Assembly: GCA_004134985.1 (NCBI GenBank)
Contig: REGQ01000001.1
Span: 186,001-250,000, forward strand
Reading direction: 5' to 3'
DNA length: 64,000 nt
Source of the DNA: Paenibacillaceae bacterium
GTDB lineage: Bacteria > Bacillota > Bacilli > Paenibacillales > Paenibacillaceae
The position numbers were made by a program, and so were the translations under genes. The notes beneath the pieces were generated by a model. The model searched no databases and had not been told where the DNA came from. It saw nothing but the letters and a program-made list of their open reading frames with translations. Positions 16,751 through 25,225 of the stretch are shown here, in pieces. The stretch's first letter is position 1; every line of letters begins with the position of its first letter.

Positions 16751-17557
16751 TCATCCATTCCAATCCTCTTCATGTTGAGCCGCCAAGTATACCTCAATGC
16801 CATGTTCATTAACAGCATCACTCAGTTCACCGCGCAGCGGAGCATCCGTAATAATCCCGCTCAGCTGGGATAGCGAAGCGGTGGAAAACAAGGAGCTTCT
16901 GCCAACCTTAGTGTGATCAAATACTGCATAGGACAAATGCGCCCGCCTGATCAGCACCTTGGCAATTTCCGCTTCTTGTTCAGAATATGTAGTGATGCCG
17001 CTCTCGACGGAAATGCCGTCTACACCGATGAACAGCTTGCCGATATGCAAGTTGGCAACGACGCTTTCACCGATCGGACCGCACAATTCAAAGCTGTTAT
17101 GCCGCATTATGCCCCCGGTCACGACGACCTGAATGCCGCTCCCCGCCAATTCCAGTGCAATATTAACCGCATTGGTCACCACGGTGATCCCGCTGCGGGT
17201 TTTGAGCAGCTTGGCCAGCAAATAATTGGTCGTGCCACCCGATAAGGCAATAATGTCGCCTTTTTCGATCAAAGTGGCCGCTCGCTTGGCAATCCGTTCC
17301 TTCTCCAGAAAATAATGCCCTGTTTTTTCTGCAAATGATATATCATGGGCAGCCTGCATCCCGTTGTACATCGCGCCTCCAATTGTGCGAACGACCGGCT
17401 CTGTTCGTTCCATAACCTCCAGGTCTCGCCGCGCAGTCGCTTCCGAGCAGCCGAATTGTTCCACAATTTCCTGAATGGTAATTCGTCCGTTCTGCTTTAA
17501 CAAAATCATTAATTGCTCCCGACGGCGTTGTCCTTTGGAATGTTGGAAGTCGTTCAT
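16751..17557 (-). CDS. DeoR-family transcriptional regulator
   Basis: A sugar-phosphate-sensing repressor. The N-terminal winged helix-turn-helix is clear (RITIQEIVEQFGCSEATARR, residues ~25-44), followed by the DeoR C-terminal sensor domain with LSGGTTNYLLA, VVTNAVNIALEL, GGIMRHNSFELCGP and DGISVESGITT. I chose the ATG one base after the TAG of the upstream PfkB kinase gene, nine bases after GGTGG; a longer frame would run inside that gene. Being in an operon with the kinase, it probably regulates that sugar kinase and possibly the convergent nagBA operon. Confidence 0.9.
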   Translation of the reverse strand: MNDFQHSKGQRRREQLMILLKQNGRITIQEIVEQFGCSEATARRDLEVMERTEPVVRTIGGAMYNGMQAAHDISFAEKTGHYFLEKERIAKRAATLIEKGDIIALSGGTTNYLLAKLLKTRSGITVVTNAVNIALELAGSGIQVVVTGGIMRHNSFELCGPIGESVVANLHIGKLFIGVDGISVESGITTYSEQEAEIAKVLIRRAHLSYAVFDHTKVGRSSLFSTASLSQLSGIITDAPLRGELSDAVNEHGIEVYLAAQHEEDWNG

Positions 17558-17558
17558 C

Positions 17559-18515
17559 CTAGCGTTCCACCCAGCCTTTGTTCGATAGACGCTGTTCAAC
17601 GATTCCCCAGGTAGGGAGCGCCTCCCAGTCGCCCCGCATCTGGACAGCCAGCGAGCCGTTCAGACTGGCTACGCGGACCGCATCCGTTACACTCATCCCC
17701 TTCAGGATGCCAGCGAGAAAACCGGAACAGAAAGCATCTCCTGCGCCAACGGTATCGACAACTTCCTCTGCCGGATAGAACGGAATCGACGTGCGCTGCC
17801 CTTGCTCCACAATAACCGTCTGCTCTCCGACGCCTTTCACAATGCTGGTAGCCTTCAGTTCATTCAGTCTGCGGACTGCTTCTTCAAAATCAGTCGTTTC
17901 AAACAAGAGCTGCAATTCATCCCACCCTGGAAGGAAATAATCTGCCTGTTCTGCAAGCGGCAGCATCACCCGACGCGCTTCCTCGATTGTCCAAAGCTTC
18001 AGACGCAAGTTGGGATCGAAACTGACTTTCACCCCTGCTTCCTTCGCAATGTTAACCGCGTGCAGGACCGTATTCAGACAGTTCTCGCTCAGTGCCATCG
18101 TAATGCCGGTAATATGCAAAATTTTCGCTTTTCTTATGTAATCTGCATCAATATCTTGCGGCTTCATACGGCTGGCAGCAGAATGTTTACGGTAGTAATG
18201 CACGGCTACCTTGCCTGCTACACGCTCGCGGAATAGCAGTCCCGTCGATTCGCCGTCAACAAGCCGTGAGCGCGACACATCGACGCCTTCGCCGCGCAGC
18301 GTCTTATAGATCATCGTTCCGAACGGATCGCTGCCAAGTGCGCCGAACCATCCGACCGAAGCGCCCAGCCTTGCCACCCCGATCGCGACATTGCTCTCCG
18401 CTCCACCGAATCCTTGCGTAACTGCTGCCGCGCGTTCCAAAGCCCGGTCATCTGCAGGCATAAACAACGCCATCGTTTCCCCGAATGTCACTAAATCTGG
18501 CGTTTGTGCTCCCAT
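17559..18515 (-). CDS. PfkB-family sugar kinase (2-keto-3-deoxygluconate kinase-like)
   Basis: A ribokinase-family enzyme that phosphorylates a sugar or sugar acid. Signature 1 is seen as GGAESNVAIGVARLG (residues ~37-51), and the C-terminal ATP/catalytic motif DTVGAGDAFCSGFLAGILKG near residue 255 contains the catalytic Asp. The pattern V-T-F-G-E-T-M-A-L-F at the start and the RERVAGKVAVHYYRKHSAAS region resemble 2-keto-3-deoxygluconate kinases, but the substrate is not certain. GGGGGA precedes the ATG. It is followed at one base by the DeoR gene, so both are likely one unit. Confidence 0.85.
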   Translation of the reverse strand: MGAQTPDLVTFGETMALFMPADDRALERAAAVTQGFGGAESNVAIGVARLGASVGWFGALGSDPFGTMIYKTLRGEGVDVSRSRLVDGESTGLLFRERVAGKVAVHYYRKHSAASRMKPQDIDADYIRKAKILHITGITMALSENCLNTVLHAVNIAKEAGVKVSFDPNLRLKLWTIEEARRVMLPLAEQADYFLPGWDELQLLFETTDFEEAVRRLNELKATSIVKGVGEQTVIVEQGQRTSIPFYPAEEVVDTVGAGDAFCSGFLAGILKGMSVTDAVRVASLNGSLAVQMRGDWEALPTWGIVEQRLSNKGWVER

Positions 18516-18564
18516 TTTGCATCCCCCTGTTTCAGTTCTGGTCCGATTAACAAGCCCATACTCG

Positions 18565-18993
18565 CTATATTTTATAAAACGGGTATTTCATCAAATAAAT
18601 AATTGCCCCATACAAGACCAGTACAATGATACTCATCGTCTGTGTACGCTTGATATGCGCTGTTGCGCTTTGTCCTGCCTGCAGCGAAGCAACAATGCGC
18701 TTCATTGGTTTCGCCATTATGCCGGCAACAGCAGACATTGCCAGAAACAGCAGAAGGACAAGCACCATCCACATCACTGTATAGCTGGCTTTCGAAATTA
18801 AATAGCCGCCCGTCAACAGCTGCAGAACGAGAAAATACTGCGCAATTCTGTTGCCGTTGAGCAGGCCGTCTGCCAGCCCTTCCTGCCCGGAGCCAGATAA
18901 TTGGGTGGCGCGGCTGACCAGGAAGGGCAGCAGCACGTAGAACCCGAGACCAGCCGATCCGATCACATGCAGAAATACCATGAACTTATCCAT
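18565..18993 (-). CDS. Small integral membrane protein, 142 aa
   Basis: Four predicted membrane helices (residues ~4-26, 50-68, 72-92 and 118-136) connected by short loops, with the basic segment MAKPMKRIV in the middle. The layout and the N-terminal H-V-I-G-S-A-G-L-G resemble small conserved membrane proteins of Bacilli (a DUF2269-like fold is possible), with no known function. GGAGGG lies seven bases before the ATG. It lies between recQ and the kinase gene without overlap and may be transcribed alone. Confidence 0.7.
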   Translation of the reverse strand: MDKFMVFLHVIGSAGLGFYVLLPFLVSRATQLSGSGQEGLADGLLNGNRIAQYFLVLQLLTGGYLISKASYTVMWMVLVLLLFLAMSAVAGIMAKPMKRIVASLQAGQSATAHIKRTQTMSIIVLVLYGAIIYLMKYPFYKI

Positions 18994-19156
18994 TAACGAC
19001 CCTCCATCTGTGAAACAACCTCGTGATGTTAACTATAGTGTACCAAAAAAACAATGCAACTCCAATGATTGGCGTGCTAGCCGTCCCAGCTTAACCGCTC
19101 CAGACGGACAATTAGGATTGTTGGAAAAACTGGGCTCCATGTAGTAAAAAACCCGC

Positions 19157-21316
19157 TTACGTTTCTCGCAAACTGTATTTGCTGATGACACCATGAATGG
19201 AGAAATAGGACACTTCCTGCGGAAGCGCGTCTTTAATCGGACGGAGCTTCGCTGAGCCAAGCTCGCGCACAGCCTGCAAGATCAATTCCTCTTGATCGGC
19301 TGGGATAACTTCCGACCAATCAATATCATACCCTTCGTCAGCAGCGCGAATCAGGTGGCTCTCAACTGTTGTTTTGCTCATAGAGCGCTCTCCAGCAATC
19401 TGCGCAACCGATTGACCCGACTGGAACAGCTCTAACGAAATGAGGTAGCTGGGCCGATCATCCTCGTTCCGTACGCCATTGCTGGATACTTCGTTTTCTT
19501 CCATAGCGCCGCGTACTGCTCCCTCCGCCTTCTCCCCGTTAAGAAACGGCCGAATCACTTCCAGCAGCTGCGCTCCGTATTTGCCCGCTTTCGCCGCACC
19601 TACCCCTTTGACTGCAAGCAGTTCCGCTTCATTGCGAGGCTGCAGATCAGCCATCTCACGCAATGTCGCATCAAAAAACAAAATAAAGGGAGGTACATTT
19701 TCCCTGGCTGCCGCTTCTTTCCGCCATTGGCGCAAAGCAGCGAACAGCGGTGAGCCGCCATCTCCGCCAGCCGTCGCAGCGCGGCGCTTCAAAGGCTTGC
19801 GCTTTTGAAATACCTGCTCGGTCCCTTCCAGAACGGGCAGTGCCTTTGCAGTCAGAGATACCGTCGGGTAGGTGCCCTCACTTGCCCGCATATACCCTTC
19901 AGACAACAGCCAGTAAAGCCATTCAACAATTTCTTTCTCCGGCCAATCCCGGTACAAGCCGTAAGTAGTCAGCCGATTAAGCCCAAGCTCCATAATTCGC
20001 TTGTCCTTGGAGCCTTTCAACACTTTGGCCACAAGCGTTATGCCGAATCTTCCCTTCATTCTGCCAACGCAGGAGAGCGCCTTCTGGGCTTCCGCGGTGA
20101 CATCGGTTGCCAGCGTATCATCCAGACAGCTGCTGCATTTGCCGCAAGGCGGAACATCAGCCTCTCCGAAATAACTTACGATAAACTGCTGCAAGCAGCG
20201 CTCCGTCCGTCCGTAATTCATCATCGTGTACAGCTTGGCAAGCTGTACCGACTTTCGCTGCTCATCGGCGGTGCCCTGTTCAATTAAAAAACGCTGCACC
20301 TGCACATCCTGCGGACCAAACAGCAGCACGCACTCGCTTTCCTCGCCATCGCGGCCCGCCCGGCCCGCTTCCTGGTAGTAGGATTCAATATCGCCGGGCA
20401 TCTGCCAATGGATGACGAACCTGACATTCGGCTTGTCAATTCCCATGCCAAAGGCATTCGTAGCAACGATTACCCGCATTTCGTCAAACCGGAAACGCTC
20501 CTGCGCTGTCGTACGATCGTCATCGGCAACGCCTCCGTGATACTTCACGGCCGCAACCCCTTGACGCTGCAGTTCCGCACACACCTGGTCAACCTCTTTG
20601 CGCGTTGCGGCATAGACGATTCCGGACTGATCCGGACGCTCGTTCAGAAAATCCCGAAGAAATTTCTTCTTATCCACACCTGCAACGACAGATAACGAAA
20701 GATTCTCGCGTGCAAAGCCGGTCACGAACACATTAGGCGATCGAAGCGCCAGCATATCAGATATATCCTGGGCCACTTCCGGCGTTGCCGTCGCAGTAAA
20801 CGCGGCAACTAACGGACGATCCTGCAGCCTGCCAATCCATGCCGCCAACTGTCTGTAGCTGGGCCGGAAATCATGGCCCCATTGGGACACACAGTGCGCC
20901 TCATCGATGGCGATAAGCGGGATGCGCATCTGTTCCATCAACGCAGCGAACATCGGCGCATCCAGCCGCTCCGGCGCCACATAAAGCAGCTTGTATTCTC
21001 CAGCTGCGGCATTTCGCACAATATCACGATATTCTGCCGCGCTCAATGAGCTGTTGAGAAAAGCGGCTGGCACGCCAAGCCGATTCAGGGCATCAACCTG
21101 ATCTTTCATTAAAGAAATAAGCGGAGAGACAACTAAAGTTGTCCCCTCCAGCAGCAGTGCGGGGATTTGATAGCAGATTGATTTGCCCCCGCCTGTCGGC
21201 AAAATAGCCAACGTATCTTTACCGCCTATCAGACCGGTAATAATCTCGCGCTGACCTTTGCGGAAAGTATCATAACCGTAAGTGCGCTTTAATAATTGCT
21301 GAGCTTGTTCCAGCAT
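19157..21316 (-). CDS. recQ: ATP-dependent DNA helicase RecQ with C-terminal HTH domain
   Basis: A 3'-to-5' DNA helicase for recombination and fork repair. Domain order: helicase core with Walker A LPTGGGKSICYQ (near residue 40) and the DEAH box IDEAHCVSQWGHDFRP; a zinc-binding/RQC part with C-G-K-C-S-S-C; an HRDC domain near 510-590; and a terminal helix-turn-helix domain (residues ~630-719) as in other long Firmicute RecQ proteins. With 719 aa it is longer than the classic ~600. The ATG at 21316 follows GGAGG by five bases; a longer frame begins inside the mdh terminator and is rejected. The terminator T-run sits directly against this ribosome binding site. Confidence 0.93.
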   Translation of the reverse strand: MLEQAQQLLKRTYGYDTFRKGQREIITGLIGGKDTLAILPTGGGKSICYQIPALLLEGTTLVVSPLISLMKDQVDALNRLGVPAAFLNSSLSAAEYRDIVRNAAAGEYKLLYVAPERLDAPMFAALMEQMRIPLIAIDEAHCVSQWGHDFRPSYRQLAAWIGRLQDRPLVAAFTATATPEVAQDISDMLALRSPNVFVTGFARENLSLSVVAGVDKKKFLRDFLNERPDQSGIVYAATRKEVDQVCAELQRQGVAAVKYHGGVADDDRTTAQERFRFDEMRVIVATNAFGMGIDKPNVRFVIHWQMPGDIESYYQEAGRAGRDGEESECVLLFGPQDVQVQRFLIEQGTADEQRKSVQLAKLYTMMNYGRTERCLQQFIVSYFGEADVPPCGKCSSCLDDTLATDVTAEAQKALSCVGRMKGRFGITLVAKVLKGSKDKRIMELGLNRLTTYGLYRDWPEKEIVEWLYWLLSEGYMRASEGTYPTVSLTAKALPVLEGTEQVFQKRKPLKRRAATAGGDGGSPLFAALRQWRKEAAARENVPPFILFFDATLREMADLQPRNEAELLAVKGVGAAKAGKYGAQLLEVIRPFLNGEKAEGAVRGAMEENEVSSNGVRNEDDRPSYLISLELFQSGQSVAQIAGERSMSKTTVESHLIRAADEGYDIDWSEVIPADQEELILQAVRELGSAKLRPIKDALPQEVSYFSIHGVISKYSLRET

Positions 21317-21326
21317 ATCAACCTCC

Positions 21327-21363
21327 AAAAAACGAAGACCCTGGCAATAAATGTCAGGGTCTT
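21327..21363 (-). terminator. Rho-independent terminator after mdh, abutting the recQ ribosome binding site
   Basis: On the minus strand a 12-bp stem (AAGACCCTG.../...CAGGGTCTT, one mismatch) is followed by CG and six T. The recQ GGAGG begins at once after the T-run, so no promoter fits between them. Confidence 0.88.
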
Positions 21364-21396
21364 GCATTATACGCTAGCAAATTAGATAGTCAGTCC

Positions 21397-22338
21397 CTAG
21401 CCGGTAATTACTTTTACAACGCTTTTGACCGATTGGGCCGATTTATCAAGCGCAGCTTTCTCTTCATCGGTAAGCTCCAGCTCGAATATTTTCTCGATGC
21501 CATCGCCGCCAAGAATAACCGGCACACCCATAAACAGGTTGTCATAGCCGTACTCGCCTTGCAGCAAAGCGATAACCGGAATAATCCGCTTTTTGTCTTT
21601 CAGAATCGCTTCCGTCATCTGCACGAGCGAAGCGGCCGGCGCATAGTATGCACTGCCGTTGCCGAGCAAGTTGACGATCTCACCGCCGCCAACGCGCGTG
21701 CGCTGTACGATCGCTTCGATCCGCTCTGCAGGAATCAGCTTCTCGATCGGGATGCCCCCAACGTTAGAGTAACGAACGAGCGGCACCATGTCATCGCCAT
21801 GGCCGCCGAGCACGAAGCCCCGAACATCTTCAACCGATACATTCAATTCCTGTGCGATGAATGTGCAATAGCGAGCGGTATCCAGCACGCCGGATTGACC
21901 GATGATGCGGTTTTTAGGGAAGCCCAGTGCTTCATTGGCCACATAAGTCATCGCATCGACCGGATTGCTCAAAATAATAACATAAGCATTCGGGCTTGTT
22001 GCTTTAATATTTTCACATACGGAGCGAACGATGCCGGCATTCGTGTTAACAAGATCATCACGGCTCATACCCGGCTTGCGGGCGATGCCTGCAGTAATTA
22101 TGACAACATCGGAATCCTTCGTATGGGCATAATCGGAAGTGCCTGTAATTTGGGCATCCGCCTTTTGCACGGGCGTAGACTCCATCATATCAAGCGCTTT
22201 GCCCTTCGTAGGATTCTCAAGCTGCGGGATGTCAACGAGTACAACATCGCCCAATTCTTGCTGTGCAAGCATGAAAGCGGTAGTCGCTCCCGTAAAACCA
22301 GCGCCAACTACGGTAATCTTATGACGTTTGATAGCCAT
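21397..22338 (-). CDS. mdh: Malate dehydrogenase
   Basis: NAD-dependent oxidation of malate to oxaloacetate in the TCA cycle. Features: Rossmann loop [12 protein letters not shown] (residues ~10-21), [16 protein letters not shown], the substrate arginines in [20 protein letters not shown], and the catalytic His region GGHGDDMVP near residue 177. At 313 aa it belongs to the lactate-dehydrogenase-like MDH class used by Bacilli. CGGAGG precedes the ATG. It is the last gene of the citZ-icd-mdh operon and is followed by a strong terminator. Confidence 0.96.
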   Translation of the reverse strand: MAIKRHKITVVGAGFTGATTAFMLAQQELGDVVLVDIPQLENPTKGKALDMMESTPVQKADAQITGTSDYAHTKDSDVVIITAGIARKPGMSRDDLVNTNAGIVRSVCENIKATSPNAYVIILSNPVDAMTYVANEALGFPKNRIIGQSGVLDTARYCTFIAQELNVSVEDVRGFVLGGHGDDMVPLVRYSNVGGIPIEKLIPAERIEAIVQRTRVGGGEIVNLLGNGSAYYAPAASLVQMTEAILKDKKRIIPVIALLQGEYGYDNLFMGVPVILGGDGIEKIFELELTDEEKAALDKSAQSVKSVVKVITG

Positions 22339-22383
22339 TATTGTTCTTACCTCCGTATCGTTGATAATAAATGCAAGCCGACT

Positions 22384-23679
22384 CTAGAAGTTTTTAATGA
22401 TTTCGTCTGCGAATGCGGAACATTTCACTTCAGTTGCGCCATCCATCAGGCGAGCGAAGTCATAAGTAACCGTCTTGTTGTTGATGGAAGTTTCCAACCC
22501 TTTATAGATAAGGTCCGCAGCTTCCTGCCAGCCCAAGTGCTCAAGCAGCATAACGCCGGACAAAATAACAGAACCTGGGTTTACAACGTCTTTGTCAGCG
22601 TATTTAGGCGCTGTGCCGTGAGTCGCTTCAAAGATAGCATGTCCAGTATTGTAGTTAATGTTCGCGCCCGGAGCAATACCGATACCGCCAACTTGTGCAG
22701 CCAGTGCATCGGACAGATAGTCGCCATTCAGGTTAAGCGTTGCGATAACATCAAAGTCAGTTGGACGCGTCAGTACTTGCTGCAACGCGATGTCAGCAAT
22801 GGCATCCTTAACGATCAGCTTGCCAGCTTCTTCAGCTTCTTTCTGCGCTTTGTTCGCAGCGTCCACGCCTTCCGCGTCTTTAATGCGGTCATATTGTCCC
22901 CAAGTAAATGTTTGCTCAGCAAACTCTTGCTCGGCAACTTCATAACCCCAGTTTTTAAACGCGCCTTCAGTAAATTTCATGATGTTGCCTTTGTGTACCA
23001 GGGTAACGGATTTGCGGCCATGCTTCAGAGCGTACTCGATCGCAGCGCGCGCCAGACGTTTCGAACCTTCAGCAGATACCGGCTTAATGCCAAGACCTGA
23101 AGTTTCAGGGAAACGGATTTGTTTTACGCCAAACTCATCTTGCAGGAATGCGATCAGCTTTTTAACTTCAGCTGAACCTTCTTGATACTCAATACCAGCG
23201 TAGATGTCCTCTGTGTTCTCACGGAAGATTACCATATCAACCAGCTCAGGACGTTTTACCGGGGAAGGCACGCCGTCGAAATAACGTACTGGACGCAAGC
23301 AAACATACAGATCCAGTTCTTGACGCAGCGCAACGTTCAGCGAGCGAATGCCGCCGCCGATTGGCGTTGTCAGAGGTCCTTTAATAGCAACGATGTACTC
23401 GCGAATTGCTGTCAGCGTATCAGCAGGGAGCCATTCTCCATACTCGTTGAATGCTTTTTCACCGGCAAATACTTCGTACCAGGCTACTTTTTTCTCGCCA
23501 TTGTAGGCTTTCTCAACAGCCGCATCAAGCACGCGCTTGGAAGCGCGCCAAATGTCGCGGCCAGTGCCGTCGCCTTCAATGAATGGAATGATCGGATTGC
23601 TCGGAACGTTCAGCTTACCGTCCGTAATCGTAATTTTCTCGCCCTCTGTTGGCAATGCAAACTTGTCCAATTTCACCAT
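22384..23679 (-). CDS. icd: Isocitrate dehydrogenase (NADP-dependent)
   Basis: Oxidative decarboxylation of isocitrate to 2-oxoglutarate. Visible motifs: P-F-I-E-G-D-G-T-G near residue 32, the isocitrate-binding [20 protein letters not shown] near 107-126 (its Ser is the phosphorylation position in enteric enzymes), [27 protein letters not shown], and the C-terminal NADP site [11 protein letters not shown]. Length is 431 aa. AAGGAGG precedes the ATG. It is the middle gene of the citZ-icd-mdh operon; a structured 172-bp gap separates it from citZ. Confidence 0.96.
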   Translation of the reverse strand: MVKLDKFALPTEGEKITITDGKLNVPSNPIIPFIEGDGTGRDIWRASKRVLDAAVEKAYNGEKKVAWYEVFAGEKAFNEYGEWLPADTLTAIREYIVAIKGPLTTPIGGGIRSLNVALRQELDLYVCLRPVRYFDGVPSPVKRPELVDMVIFRENTEDIYAGIEYQEGSAEVKKLIAFLQDEFGVKQIRFPETSGLGIKPVSAEGSKRLARAAIEYALKHGRKSVTLVHKGNIMKFTEGAFKNWGYEVAEQEFAEQTFTWGQYDRIKDAEGVDAANKAQKEAEEAGKLIVKDAIADIALQQVLTRPTDFDVIATLNLNGDYLSDALAAQVGGIGIAPGANINYNTGHAIFEATHGTAPKYADKDVVNPGSVILSGVMLLEHLGWQEAADLIYKGLETSINNKTVTYDFARLMDGATEVKCSAFADEIIKNF

Positions 23680-23729
23680 AAATCTAATTCCTCCTTATAT
23701 TTAAAAGACTGAAAAAATCTATTATTACA

Positions 23730-23779
23730 TTTGACGAGGTAGCGAGCAGTTCATCTGCATCCTCCGGTACCCCGTCAAA
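23730..23779 (-). other. Structured element between citZ and icd
   Basis: Within the mRNA, UUUGACGGGGUA pairs with UACCUCGUCAAA (12 bp with one G-U), enclosing a second small stem GCAG/CUGC. A T-run follows only about 13 bases later, so it is not a classic terminator. It may stabilise or process the transcript, or bind a regulator. Confidence 0.5.
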
Positions 23780-23851
23780 AACATAACCTTTGCTTAACTT
23801 GAGCGCAAACGTACCTGAGACAGGCTTATAAGCGCGCGCACAAGCCCGCTC

Positions 23852-24964
23852 CTAGCGCTGTTCGATAGAAACGTAACGTTGGCTGACCGGCCCCACATAC
23901 TCAGCACGCGGGCGAATCAGGCGATTGTTTTCATATTGCTCCAAGATGTGAGCGGTCCATCCCGATACACGGCTGATTGCAAAAATCGGTGTAAACAGAT
24001 CTCTTGCGATATCGAGCGATGTATATACAGAAGCGGAATAGAAATCGACATTTGGCTTCAAGCCTTTCTGTCCAGTTACAATCCCTTCAATCTTGGTGGA
24101 CATCTCATACAGATCTGTCCGGCCTGTCAATTGACCAAGCTCGTATGACATTTTCTGCAGGTGCTTGGCACGCGGATCGCCATTTTTGTATACACGGTGT
24201 CCGAAGCCCATAATTTTCTCTCTGTTTTCCAGCTTTTCGTTAATGTAAGCATCAACATTGGCTGGCGAGCCGATCTCCTCAAGCATCACCATAACCGCCT
24301 CATTGGCACCTCCGTGAAGAGGTCCCTTAAGAGCTCCGATCGCTGAAGTGACACCCGAATAAATATCGGAGAGTGTTGCCACAGTTACGCGAGCTGCGAA
24401 TGTGGAAGCGTTCAGCTCGTGATCCGCATGAAGCACAAGCGCTTGATCGAGCGCTTTCACTGCAACCTCATCCGGATCTTGGCCAGTCAGCATGTACAGG
24501 AAATTATGGGCAATGGATACGCCCTTCTTCGGAGCAATCGGCTCCTGACCATTGCGAATGCGGGCAAAGGCTGCCACAATCGTAGGCAGTTGCGCCTGCA
24601 GCTTGATCGCTTTGGAAAGATTGGCTTCCTGCGACATGTCGCCAGCCGCATCATCGTAAAGCGCCAGGCTCGAGACAGCGGTCCGCAGCGCGGCCATGGA
24701 ATTCGTATTCTTCGGAAACAGCCGGATCTGATCAATTACCTGATCAGGAATTGCTGCATAATTATTTAATTGATTGTGGAGTTCTTCCAACTCTGATGTC
24801 GTCGGCAGCTTGTTATACCAGAGCAAATAAGCGACCTCTTCGAAGGTGGCATGCTCTGCAAGCTCATCGATATCAATTCCACGATACGTCAACACGCCAT
24901 CAATGATCGAGCTGATCGATGAAGTTGTCGCGACAATGCCTTCCAGGCCTTTGGTTGCTGTCAT
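23852..24964 (-). CDS. citZ: Citrate synthase
   Basis: Condenses acetyl-CoA and oxaloacetate to citrate. Features: GLEGIVATTSSISSIIDGVL at the N-terminus, HADHELNAS near residue 187, GPLHGGANE near 223 (His), MGFGHRVYKNGDPRAK near 260, and R-V-S-G-W-T-A-H near 335. With 370 aa it is a type II-like small bacterial enzyme. The ATG follows AGGAGAG; a longer frame by 11 codons lacks a site. A sigma-A promoter and a CcpC-like dyad lie upstream, suggesting control by citrate and glucose as in Bacillus. Confidence 0.95.
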   Translation of the reverse strand: MTATKGLEGIVATTSSISSIIDGVLTYRGIDIDELAEHATFEEVAYLLWYNKLPTTSELEELHNQLNNYAAIPDQVIDQIRLFPKNTNSMAALRTAVSSLALYDDAAGDMSQEANLSKAIKLQAQLPTIVAAFARIRNGQEPIAPKKGVSIAHNFLYMLTGQDPDEVAVKALDQALVLHADHELNASTFAARVTVATLSDIYSGVTSAIGALKGPLHGGANEAVMVMLEEIGSPANVDAYINEKLENREKIMGFGHRVYKNGDPRAKHLQKMSYELGQLTGRTDLYEMSTKIEGIVTGQKGLKPNVDFYSASVYTSLDIARDLFTPIFAISRVSGWTAHILEQYENNRLIRPRAEYVGPVSQRYVSIEQR

Positions 24965-25040
24965 ATTTTCTCTCTCCTTTAATGGAAGAATGGGCATAGA
25001 AACTCCAGAGTAGTCATCTCGATTTATGTCCGTCCTTTTA

Positions 25041-25069
25041 ATAATAAAGTATTTTCCGATTGATGTGAA
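25041..25069 (-). promoter_or_regulatory. Sigma-A promoter of the citZ operon
   Basis: On the minus strand TTCACA (-35, 25064-25069) and TATTAT (-10, 25041-25046) are separated by 17 bases. Transcription would start near 25034, about 70 bases before citZ. Confidence 0.55.
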
Positions 25070-25080
25070 CCGAAAGGGAC

Positions 25081-25095
25081 ATAAAAATGATTTAT
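25081..25095. promoter_or_regulatory. Candidate CcpC operator upstream of citZ
   Basis: ATAA-N7-TTAT, the dyad described for CcpC (the LysR-type repressor of citZ and citB in Bacillus subtilis). It lies about 50-60 bp upstream of the predicted citZ transcription start, a position like that known in Bacillus. The second half-site near -27 is not evident. Confidence 0.5.
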
Positions 25096-25176
25096 CGCTA
25101 TCATAAAAAAATTGATTGGTAATTTGTAAAATACGGCTTTGTTGTCCGTTTCCGACTTTATCCTAAAGGCAGGGAA

Positions 25177-25185
25177 TGCTAAAAT
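25177..25185 (+). promoter_or_regulatory. Extended -10 promoter for ppx
   Basis: TGCTAAAAT, an extended -10 element, sits about 40 bases before the ppx ATG; the -35 region (TTTATC at 17 bp) is poor. It is tentative. Confidence 0.35.
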
Positions 25186-25225
25186 AACATTAAGCAGCAC
25201 CATTAGCCGACAGTTGGAGGTAAAT

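Noticed and set aside
21433-23100. A 555-codon open frame on the plus strand across mdh and icd
   Set aside because: It is antisense to two certain genes and reflects their codon bias; no ribosome binding site and no familiar domain.
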